This document shows, in pieces, positions 54,580-64,000 of a stretch of DNA of 64,000 nucleotides; position 1 is the stretch's first letter; every line of letters begins with the position of its first letter. The DNA is taken from assembly GCA_030762175.1 (NCBI GenBank), contig CM060834.1, positions 70,154,001-70,218,000 on the forward strand. The letters run 5' to 3'. A program made the translations under genes and the position numbers. The notes beneath the pieces were generated by a model that saw nothing but the letters and a program-made list of their open reading frames with translations, was not told the origin of the DNA and ran no database searches. The stretch comes from Metallyticus violacea (taxonomy: Eukaryota > Arthropoda > Insecta > Mantodea > Metallyticidae).

Positions 54580-55000
54580 GCTGGAAAGAAAGTAATGACA
54601 ACATATTCATAATAAGTAAACCATTTATTCCAGAACTTGTAAACTTTTACATTCCTTCAATGTAGTCCTCTGCCACACTTCTGGAAGACATTGGATATCC
54701 GTAGCTAAGCTGTTTTGCTAATGTTTGAGAAGATGCGCCTTACTACAACATTTTAGTATGGCTTGTTCTAACTTCTGCGGCAAACTCCCTTACTATCCTC
54801 AACGACCCCCTCCAGCAGTGGTTAACTGAAATCAACGCAATGCGTTCCAACTGCATGACGATATAAACGTAGTACATCTTCCACTATTTTGCGTCCTTAC
54901 CGAAAGTCTCGCACCGCACTGACACCGTGACAAATTTTTATTGGCATAAGCGTCTCGAAGATTTGCATGACATTCTCTCATGCTCCTAACAAGTCATCTC
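54580..55000 (-). mobile_element. Possible degenerate transposon
   Basis: Minus-strand text near 54650-54700 (VFQKCGRGLH with stops) is loosely like the C-terminal WxxRWxxC region of mariner-type transposases. The preceding 300 bp are more G+C-rich than the flanks. Evidence is weak and the family is not certain. A 125-codon plus-strand frame at 54980-55357 partly overlaps and is not recognised. Confidence 0.25.
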
Positions 55001-56296
55001 AATTTTAACCCATGCATATTGCTCACTTTTAAAAAACGTCACTTTAGGGAGGTCCAAATTTACACAATTACTCGAGAGATCCGCATTAGTCCATCTATAT
55101 ATAATGTACTAGTGACACTGAGTGTGTTGAACAGCTTTGTCATTCCTCTAGACATGCTGGGAACAACAACGCTCTCACATGTGCATGGGAACAGCAATGG
55201 CACTATTTTCTATAACCTTCGTATATGCTTCATTTTCTGCAAGGTTAGTTCGTCTTTACCCTATCTCTCTAATTTGATTATCGTGGCAGCATACACATAT
55301 CTATCAGGTATAAGGAAACGCGAGATTTTAGTCCTAGAAGCTTACATTATTTATTAAGGTTCAAGATAAACACATTGCTTACATAGCAACGTATTTTCTG
55401 CAAGAGAGAATAGAAACACGTGATGGCACACACTCTCCTTGGAAGCAGACAGAAGTGTTTCTTCGTTAGCTAATAGATCCCAGATTATAGAGTAGAGTAG
55501 ACGAAGATTTCGGCATTGACCCTATCACTGCTTGTAAGACAGTATCCGATTATGCAAGCAAATGGACATTTTTTTTACAAATGATTTGAAAAAAACTGAA
55601 CGTGACGTAGGCAAAATAAGCAGAAAGGTCCCAGATTTCTACAGTGATTGGAACATTAGAGTGCACACATATAGAAATAGAGAAGCGAAGGAAGTTTGAT
55701 TATATTTAACAGAAGCAGATAGGTAAATCACTAGTATTGACACACAGTGTCTAATCACCGATGCAGTTTAACGGATCATTCTTTTTGATTGGAAATTCTG
55801 GGTATGGGATACATCCATGTGTAAACGCTTTTCAGAAATCCACAAAATCCACAAAATAACAAAAGCAGACATTGAAGAGCGAGTGATTATTGTAAACGTT
55901 AATGGCCATCAAACAGCGCTTTCCGATTCTAGGTAGTCTAATTAGAAAATAATTAAATAGGTCCCACAAATAATTGCACATAGTGCAAAACTTCATAACA
56001 TAGCCAAATACCTGAAAATGGTTAAAATTGTAAACACTGATGATTAAAAACCGAACCTTAATCCAGATAAATAAGTAAACTGGCATGTAGGACTCGTAAT
56101 GGATGTCTATGAAAATTAAATATGAGTCATTCCCACGGCATTGCAATGGAAAATAAACTAAATTTTCTCACTGTCGCAGCCAATATACAGAATGATAGGT
56201 TATAGGTTATAAAGTGTTCGAAGAAATTGCATAAACATGCATATTTTACGCATATTTATTTGAATTCCAGGAGCCGAAACTTTAAAATATCAGTTT
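55001..56296. other. A/T-rich spacer
   Basis: Apart from the unrecognised hydrophobic frame ending at 55357, nothing is supported. Confidence 0.4.
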
Positions 56297-56503
56297 TTAA
56301 ACTTTTGTCTCTATTTTGGTCGCTTCTCTCAAAGCACGCAACACGTACTCTTTAGCTCTTTGGCCGAAGCGAACCTCCACTCCTTCAGGAAGTTTTTGAC
56401 TTTCTTGCTCTGCGAGAAATTCGCTTACCTGGAGCGACTGGTGTGCTGGGGAGTTTTTTCGCAATCCACCACAAATACGCCTAAGAATGGCAACATATAT
56501 CAT
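56297..56503 (-). CDS. Candidate small protein or exon, unrecognised
   Basis: A minus-strand ATG-started frame of 68 codons with markedly higher G+C than its surroundings. It has a normal-looking charged sequence: VSEFLAEQESQKLPEGVEVR, then FGQRAKEYVLRALREATKIE. A consensus donor (CAG then gtaagc) lies inside it at about 56425-56433 on the minus strand, with an acceptor-like ccattcttag before it, so part of it could be a spliced exon instead. The C-terminal 35 residues are predicted helical. Options are a processed pseudogene, a small gene or an exon. I do not recognise the family. Confidence 0.3.
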   Translation of the reverse strand: MIYVAILRRICGGLRKNSPAHQSLQVSEFLAEQESQKLPEGVEVRFGQRAKEYVLRALREATKIETKV

Positions 56504-59289
56504 CGAGATGGAATGAAATCGAAATGTAACTGGCTGTATGTTAGTTTAGTGAAAATGGATCAATTACTATTTTTGCGCAACAGCTGTCTCATATACGCCT
56601 GAGATCATATACTGTACTCCTTGAAGATGGGCAGAGAAGTTGCCTATATCGCACGGCGAATCAGGCAAAGTCCAGTTTCTTTTTTACTACGTATTAAATG
56701 AAGTAACATTCCAACGGGCTAATGCTGGTTATCAAAGTAACTCATATCATATTTCAAAATGCTGTTTGTAGTTTACAGTATTGCTGATATAAAGGATAAG
56801 CCAGGTAATATTAATGCTTTAAGCAAGATCAAAAGAAGTAGCGAAAAGGCAGAAGAAGGATGTTTTTCATTATTTGGACTTTCACCATAGAAGAATGTTG
56901 ATTGCATAAAGTCAGAAATGGCTTGAAATCACATGTATCTATATTTATAGACATGTTTAGCTTTATCAGCAATTACTTTTCTATTTTTAGCCCGTAAATT
57001 CACAGTAAATTTTTCGGCCGTGTCGCATTCAAACAACAGATCATTCAACTCATAGTGTATATGACAAACTACATCAGAGGTTCACGAATGTTTAAGAAAT
57101 AGCACCTGGCAACATTACACTAATGCATAAAATTTCGGAAAGTTTGGCAACAGGCGAAGTTGTACATAATGTTTATTGGAAGTAAAGAAAAAACTGTCAT
57201 TGGGGTTGGCATTTGGTGTAAATAAAAGCAACTTCGTAAACAAACTTTACCACTTCCGAATGAGAGATTAGAGAACCCAACCAAAATAATTTAGTCATTG
57301 AATCGAAATCTCAAGTGCTCTAAAATTCTATAAATAACCACGCAGCATAAATAACGAAACTCTGAATATTCAGGTATGATTAATTTTTATTTAATTTTTA
57401 TCCTAACATCTTTTTTGGAATTGCATGTCATCGATGATACTCTACACTTATTAACTTTTAACTATACTAATCTTATACTAGTTATTTGACCCTGCAAATA
57501 AATGAACGTGCCTTACTTGTTCTCTGCTAATATTAATTTATTTATTTTCTGCAATATGTGCCATGAATTATAGTCGTTCGTGTGTATGTTTCCATTTTTC
57601 TCACCAGCAGCTCAATGCATCAACTTCAACGGGTTCTGTATTAAATGTTAGAGTTATCACTATACGCAATAGTGGAAATAATCATGAAACGTATTGTTGA
57701 ATCGTTAATTTAAAGGTAACATAGAGGTTGTAGTTTAAGGTTTTTATGGACAACACGCTTGCGATCATAATCTTAAAATTTATACTCCTTGTAATAACAC
57801 TTATATAGGTTTAGTTTAAAAAGTTGCCTTAATTCTGCTTTAACACTTCCTCTATTTCTCTGCGCTACTATCTGATGTATTCCTCACTTGATAACCGTGA
57901 CGTCATCACTTTTACAACATCTCGAAGTATTTTTTTCATTGCTCCATTTCTGTTATACAAGTGTACGCAGTGTTTCGGAGCGGTGGGTGGGTGACTGGCT
58001 AGCTTTTAACGCATTCAGCTCATATCATGGTGTCTACTGTTACGTATTTATGTAATTATTTTTGCAAAATTTTGATGATTTCCCTCAATGGGCGTGCATG
58101 GAACCACGATTTTATACCCTGAAGAAGGCGGTAGCAATTATTATACATTTTATTTAAAAAATATCAAATTTGCTTACATAACAAAAAGAAACTTTGCTAA
58201 ACATTGCTTGGGGTTTGAAAATATAACGTTCCTGCTGTTTAATGTTTATCATAGGAAGCACGTACAAAGGAAACCCACAGATAAATAAAACGAAATGAGT
58301 AAATTATATTATACAGCAATATTTAAGGCACAAATATTAAATGGTTAAATATTCACTTATAGCATGTATATTTGGGCTAATATGATACTTTTGTCCATCA
58401 TTAATATTGATAGTAACTGATTCATTAATGTGCTTGGTTCCTTAAATAGTATTCTACAGCATGCCTGAAATAAGTATATGTGATAAATTCGTTCGGCTGA
58501 ACCAGAATCAAAATAAACCACAAAGTACCAATAGAAAATAAATGCTTTCATTCCCTCAAGTTACCATAGCAACGCGACGAAAAAATGCCAAAGGGAACTT
58601 AAAAGGCGAATTCAATTCTATTCCAAGTAAAAAATCTGTCCCTAACCGCTAGAAATCGCGTGCGTGTCAAACACAGTGACTACTCTTCAATCTGTTTGAC
58701 AACCGCTTAACGTCTGAACGAACTAGAGTGTAACTTGAAGAATTGTGCATCTAAAATGTTCCTGAAAAACATTACCTCAAAGGTAAAAATAACAATAAAT
58801 TATAAAAATACTGAGAATGTAAGCAAATATATGCATCCAAAATTCATAATTCTGTATTGCTAGAAAAATGACATAAATACAAATTTAAATTTCTCAAAAT
58901 ACGTGTGATATTGTATGAAAAACTTAAGACAAATAATAAGACAATTTGGACGTTTTAATATTACATAAGCATTTACCATGGTAAAATATCGACATGAAAA
59001 CTGCACTCTGTAGAACACAACAAAAAGAAACATAAAATCTTATATTAATATTTGTAGAACTTCTAGCAGGTTATTAATTTTAGAGACACGAACATGCAAT
59101 GTTTTTCCTAGTCGATGCTTTTCATGATTTTGTCGCCCGTAGTAGAGTCGGCAGTCAGAGCCATAACTCCGGCGAATTGGATGTAATCCGAGTAACTGAT
59201 TTAGGTTTTCGCAATTCCAGCTACAATTACGGTAAAAATAAGCACATATCTTATGACAAACATATTGGATTATTTTATGTTGTATTTAT
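56504..59289. other. Long A/T-rich spacer
   Basis: No supported gene or repeat. The stretch 59120-59200 is locally G+C-richer (gagtcggcagtcagagccat) without a recognised identity. Confidence 0.45.
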
Positions 59290-59549
59290 GTAGCTTTGAC
59301 TGCATTGGTGTTCTCGCAACTTCTGTAAATTGTGGCTGAATTCTATAGGTGTGTAAGTCTGTACGGATTTATGAAATAAAATGAATTGATGAAATGATCA
59401 GCAAGTGAGCTCGCAGCCGTTGGTGCCGTAAAGCTGTCTGGCATTCACATTGTCGGGGTAAAGAAAAACTCAGGAAGAAACCTTACCCAGATAGCTTGAC
59501 CTACCTGGAGCTCAGTGGTCGCAAACGCTACCACTAGACCATGGAGACA
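59290..59549 (-). mobile_element. SINE-D copy 2, reverse orientation
   Basis: Aligns with 40835-41097. In forward sense the head reads tctccatggtctagtggtag, a clear tRNA box A; the box B region is shortened here. The 3' end tttgactgca is shared. Confidence 0.75.
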
Positions 59550-62183
59550 GTTAGTAGAAGTTTTATTTCATTACATTCACTTTTGATTTGTTTTAAATTG
59601 TCAATCACATGCAACAGTTCATTTTCTGAAACTGAGTCAATGTAAAATTGAAAGTATACAAGTCATTGTTGTTCACGAATTGCAAGCACGTGATGCTGAT
59701 ATTCCAGCAAATGTCTGTAATTGGATGATAGAGTAATTGATCCACGCTTAATATGCTTCACTGATACATACCAATTTTCTCGTCATGCAGGATTTGGTAA
59801 AATGTGATTTTTTAATATTAAAAGTATAGTTTACTTGTATAATACAGTACATTAAAATTAGGAACAAAAAGCCATTAATGACCAGTAAAAAAAAAAACCG
59901 GTATAATTCAAGTTGCTTTTCATAGATTTATGCACATTTACGTTATGTATCTTTACAGCTATATTTGGATCACTTAAGGGAGAGACAACGGTTTCCTAAA
60001 ATGGATGAGCTGTTTCTGTACCCTTTCTAAGACGATACTACTGCTACCTAATTTGCTTATTTTATTACATGCTTCTTTGCATTGGGAACGTCTGTGTTGA
60101 TCAATTTCTTGATCCTAAATGCAGACATTCAAGTATACATTTTGTATTATTAAAAAGAAAATAAAAAAAGAAATGTATAGCTACCGTTTCCATAGCTACG
60201 CCACTGCCAAAGGACCTCTCGACATAAACAAGCCTGCACACGTGTGTTAGAGTAAAGCCTAACCTCACTTTCTAGCATCAGAGTTCCACTTCATCTGTCG
60301 ATGCAGCAAGTGTACCGTAAAAGTCACCCCCCCCCTCCTTCCTGTGTCTGATCTAGCAGAAAATATCACGTTAAATTTGTTCCTTCCACAAACCCCCGTC
60401 TCTCCTCTCAATGGTTTTCAGATAGTACCACCAGAGAGATGCAAGGTGCTAGCATCTCCATTTTCTTTTTCTTTTTTTCCCCATCTCTGACTGATTCTAT
60501 GGAAATACTCCTTCTCTTTCATCATTTCCTGCTTGCAGGGATGTTATAGCGGATATGACTAGCTGAATGAAAATATCTTGAGAGCTGTCACCCCGTTATG
60601 AGTGCAAAAATGAATGAACGTGAATAATTTATTGAGTTTTGTAGTTTCTGCTTACATTCGCTAGATGTGAATGTGTGCTTGTGAGTATGAGTGCGCAGAT
60701 CTCATGTTCTAGATCAATTTAAGCACAGTTAATTTTATTATGTAATTCGCAGATTTTTGGGAGTTGTTAACACAGGAAACGCGATGTAACATTCTCCCAG
60801 CATTATCATAAAATTAGTTACGTTTGTCAGTACATATAAATTAACGCCTTAATGTTATTTTCCAATTCCACGCTAATTATAACAATTAATATATAATGCC
60901 TTGTACAATCATTTGTGATTATCAGATGATACAGTATTTAATGAATGCCAAAAATGTTTTTTAATTACGAACTCTTATCATCTAGTGGCTCAATTTATTA
61001 TTAAGGAATGCTTGTTTTGATCAAAATGCTCATTAAGCATTTGTATAAGTTATTGAAATTTATAATAACATTTATTTTTGAAACATTGCATTCTTTAATT
61101 CACATAGGATAGTATGCTTAAAAAGTTAAATATCACAGTTTTTAGAAAGCAAATATTTTGTATAAAAATGAGACAAACAGAGCTACTGTGCATTGAATGA
61201 AACCATCGCCAAGGCCTATAATGCAAGTGAAGGTAGCAGCTTGTAGTTAATCCGAGGGAGGCTTTATTAGCGTGTGGTTGTACGTTCATGGGTTACTCGG
61301 TATATTCATTGTGCACTAATTGATCTTCATCAGTTATGCCTCCAGATAAATTTAAGCTTGAAGAAACGTTTTATGCGTGTTAAATATTTGAAAATGAGTT
61401 CCGAATCGTTAGATGAAATACAAGAATTTTCTACGCAGATGCCAGCAATTAATTGCCACTGAGGGGCATCATTTTCAACTTATCTTATAATAAAGATTAT
61501 TGCTCATTATTGTCATTTTTAAGTACGATATAAATTTATGCTTTCAGTAAAATATAAACACCAAAATAAAAATACTACTTTACGCGCGGCGATTTATCTC
61601 TTTCCTTGCAGCGAATACCTTCCCTAGTAACCAACCGCACTGAGGCGGCCCTTAATTAAAATAACTGAATTTCATTGTAATTGCACATAAGGATACCTGA
61701 AATTATACTTATTAAATAGCCGATATTTATCATGTTTTGAATTATGTATAGGAGATATTTTAGGTCTACATTCAAACGTTTAAACAGCATTTTAGACAGC
61801 CATTATTATAAGTACATCTTTTAACAGTAAACATTCAGATTAAAAATGAAATAGTTAAAATTAATTACTTACTTCTAAACGTTTGGAAATAAGGGTTTGA
61901 CTTTTCACATTCATATAGTAAACCCTTTTTTAAGTTGGTAAATTGCTAAGAATATTTAACACCTACGGCATAAAAACAATAAAATATTAATTATGCTACA
62001 AATCCGCAAACTACAAAAAGGTGCATTGTGGTACAGAGACTACGGTAATCTGAAAATAACTGGATGCTGTAACATTCAGACTTTAGATATAAATATTTGT
62101 AATTAAAATGTTTACGCATTTAAAATTGTTTCACTGTTATTGTGAATACGTTGGAATTGAAAGGTGTATGTAAATATTAACAC
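59550..62183. other. Long A/T-rich spacer
   Basis: The segment 60180-60440 is more C-rich, with a C-run at 60328-60336. A strong acceptor-like tctctttccttgcag at about 61597-61611 opens only a 15-codon frame. No gene is supported. Confidence 0.45.
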
Positions 62184-62370
62184 TGGCCTTGGTGGCCGAG
62201 TTCGTTACAGCGAGTAATTGGTAAAGGTGTTGTGAATTTTGAATCCTGCCTCGGGCATGGTCTAATTTTAATGTGCTTGTCAATTGTTTTTATGCTATCC
62301 TGTTGTATAATGCGCGATATCTGTGAATAATGCCGATTGCATTACTTGGGCCTCATCCTTGCATCGATAA
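62184..62370 (+). mobile_element. Possible SINE-E (tRNA-derived)
   Basis: tggccttggtggccgagttc is tRNA box-A-like, and tgaattttgaatcctgcc 50 bp later is box-B-like. Non-coding sequence follows to about 62370. There is only one copy in the window, so limits are approximate. Confidence 0.5.
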
Positions 62371-62380
62371 TTTTTATATA

Positions 62381-62790
62381 CAGGATGATGAAAAACTAAG
62401 AGTCTTACATTAATGGCTTGCGAGGGAACAATTGAAGTATGTCAAGTATGGATATCATGCATCGGTGACGCATGGCTGTGTGCTGACGAGCGTTTGACTC
62501 AAGCGTCAACAAGCAACGTTTTGCGATGCAGCTCATTATGAAGGCTGTGTAAAATTGAAATGATCACAAGAAACAAACAAATGAAAATAAATAACGTGTT
62601 TACTCAGTCACTTCAACATATTTACAAAATATGTTCAAAACCACCACCATCCGCAAGGAACAATATCTTCAGGCTTGCTTCATAACACTCCAGGTGTATG
62701 GAGACGCTTCAACGATGCGAGTAATCAAACCCGTGTCTTTGACATAAACAAACTCACTCACGGTACCTCAGAAGAGGAAATTTAGATGCA
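62381..62790 (-). mobile_element. Tc1/mariner-superfamily transposon end with transposase C-terminus
   Basis: It begins at TA then caggatgatgaaaaactaag (62379 onward), an outer-end motif of IS630-type insect elements. On the minus strand near 62610-62690 the text LADGGGFEHIL matches the C-terminus of such transposases, followed by a stop. The remaining transposase is missing or beyond recognition. Confidence 0.55.
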
Positions 62791-64000
62791 ACATCTGTTG
62801 ATCACAAGTCACCACGTCCGATTCATGTAGTATTAGCAAAAGTACTCGCTAGGTGGTCGCGTGCTTGAATATTCGAGCACACTATGCCGAATACTCCCGA
62901 TCAATGATTTTTTTCCCCTGTGGCGCGGGTTTTTCCTAGAACGAGTTTGGCGCACCTTGGAAGGGATAGCCTGCTTGCTTATTTGATGCTCTTGCTGACT
63001 CTCACAGGTGTCGAACGGCAGACTACTTACAGGTACCGGAGAGTTTATCGCTGTGATTTTTGGAACTTTCTTTTACCTGCTGGAGGCACGGTACCACACA
63101 ATTCTAACCTAACTTCACACCACTGACGATGCTGACTACAGAAACTGGCGAAAGTTTTGGTTTAGTACCAAAACATGGGCCTCAGCACAAGACCTCAAAT
63201 TTTTTAAATTTAACAAGAATACTTTTATTGAAAATACACACCCCATTTGTTAAATTTATGATACAGATAGTATTAGCAGGTAACTGCAACAAGACCCATG
63301 CAACAGTTGTAACTTTTTGTGTAATTTATAACTTCTAACATCAAAACTGCATTACTAGTACTAAAAATCCTTGGACCCCTCTCTACTCTTTAATTTTCCA
63401 TAAACAGCTAACAAAAGTAACAAAAGTTAACAACTAACAAAAGTTAAAGAGATATTCATGATGGTATTTTTAAACTTCAATTCTGTGAGTTGTGCTGCAA
63501 TTTTTATACTTGTTCATTAAATAAATATTATTCAAAATTATTAATTATATTGTTGCAGTGTTGCAGAAATTCTTGTCAGTGTTACTGTAAATTTTTGTAA
63601 AATGTAACGAAATATTTGCTTCCAAAGACAGTATTTAATATGCAATTTAGACATGTTTTCATTGTAGAAAGCTCATTTCTTGACAATAACAGATGTTCTT
63701 CAGAAAACTGTATCAGCTGCAATTTAATTTCAACTACTTCCTTTAAAATTTCTGTCTAATGGTATCAGGTTGTTTTTCGTTTTACACATAAGACATTAAA
63801 GAAAGTGATATTAAGAAGCAATATCAGTGCTCCGGCAGAAGTTTCACCTACTACACAATAAAGACGCACAGTACTTCGGTGATACAGAAAGTGCTATCTA
63901 TGTTTATACCCCAGGCGAGTCTTTATGCTAGTAAATTGTCCTGCGCTCTTCACAATGATAGAGGAAGTGACGACATTAAAAAGTAATACCCGTTTGCAAG
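62791..64000. other. Unassigned end region
   Basis: The stretch 62890-63200 is clearly more G+C-rich (gtttttcctagaacgagttt, ggcacggtaccacaca). It holds a 68-codon frame opening with GTG, not ATG, with a hydrophobic LLAYLMLLLTLTG stretch. No family was recognised, and it may be part of a mobile element. From 63200 on the sequence is A/T-rich and empty. Confidence 0.35.

Noticed and set aside
54980..55357. 125-codon hydrophobic open frame
   Set aside because: A/T-biased, with no recognised family and no splice or polyadenylation context, and it may overlap a degenerate transposon on the other strand.
61597..61660. Terminal-exon candidate after tctctttccttgcag
   Set aside because: The acceptor is strong, but only about 15 codons follow and no partner exon with matching phase was found.
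62920..63126. 68-codon frame with hydrophobic segment
   Set aside because: It opens with GTG, lacks an ATG at a suitable place and has no recognised similarity. It stays only as part of an unassigned G+C-richer patch.
63123..63153. Hammerhead-ribozyme-like core: CTGACGA followed by GAAA
   Set aside because: The stem II that must join the two boxes does not form: its first pair is a T-C mismatch and only two clean pairs follow. No matching stem I/III was found, so chance is the better explanation.
1..64000. CRISPR arrays, operons, phage or bacterial mobile systems
   Set aside because: No direct-repeat/spacer arrays or compact same-strand gene runs exist. Introns, SINEs and insect-type transposons show eukaryotic nuclear DNA.

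Overview
This window looks like a piece of a large, AT-rich animal nuclear genome, most likely an arthropod and probably a hemimetabolous insect. The reasons are spliceosomal intron signals, AATAAA polyadenylation signals, long A/T-rich spacers, many microsatellites, and the kinds of transposable element present: Tc1/mariner-superfamily transposases of insect type, CR1/L2-like and L1/Tx1-like retrotransposons, and several tRNA-derived SINE families. The species cannot be named from sequence alone. There is no bacterial-style gene organisation, so the short open frames on both strands are mostly noise or transposon relics.

Layout. 0-5 kb: a transposase tail, a CR1/L2-like reverse transcriptase relic split by a second transposon, a head-to-head SINE pair and microsatellites. 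5.9-15.6 kb: a GC-rich island followed by well-formed candidate exons (6952-7033, 14980-15099 and terminal 15347-15418). These could be one plus-strand host gene whose introns hold two mariner relics and several SINEs. 17-18.1 kb: a SINE nested in another SINE, then a minus-strand 65-codon open frame with a predicted signal peptide and its own AATAAA. 18.1-22.9 kb: an almost complete L1/Tx1-like non-LTR retrotransposon with ORF1 (zinc knuckle) and ORF2 (endonuclease, reverse transcriptase, C-terminal zinc motif) carrying only a few lesions.

23-37.8 kb: transposase fragments on both strands, a CR1/L2 3' fragment holding a Tc1/mariner element with recognisable terminal inverted repeats, a second transposase split by a SINE with a 9-bp target duplication, a large ATT/AAT palindrome, a candidate MITE and a degenerate Tc1-like transposase. 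38-42 kb is mostly empty A/T-rich DNA. 42-48 kb is dense again: SINEs, a mariner deletion derivative split by a SINE, a TA-flanked MITE, an inverted-repeat pair enclosing a tRNA-like sequence that is itself split by a SINE, and another Tc1-like transposase. 48-64 kb is sparse, with scattered SINEs and transposon ends plus two or three short stretches of unusual composition that might be host exons.

I use provisional labels SINE-A to SINE-F for tRNA-related repeats defined by comparing copies within this window. No database search was possible, so family assignments rest on motifs I recognise. The most useful points are the candidate spliced gene, the small secreted-peptide candidate, the L1/Tx1-like element, and the nested insertions with target duplications, which give a relative chronology of repeat activity.
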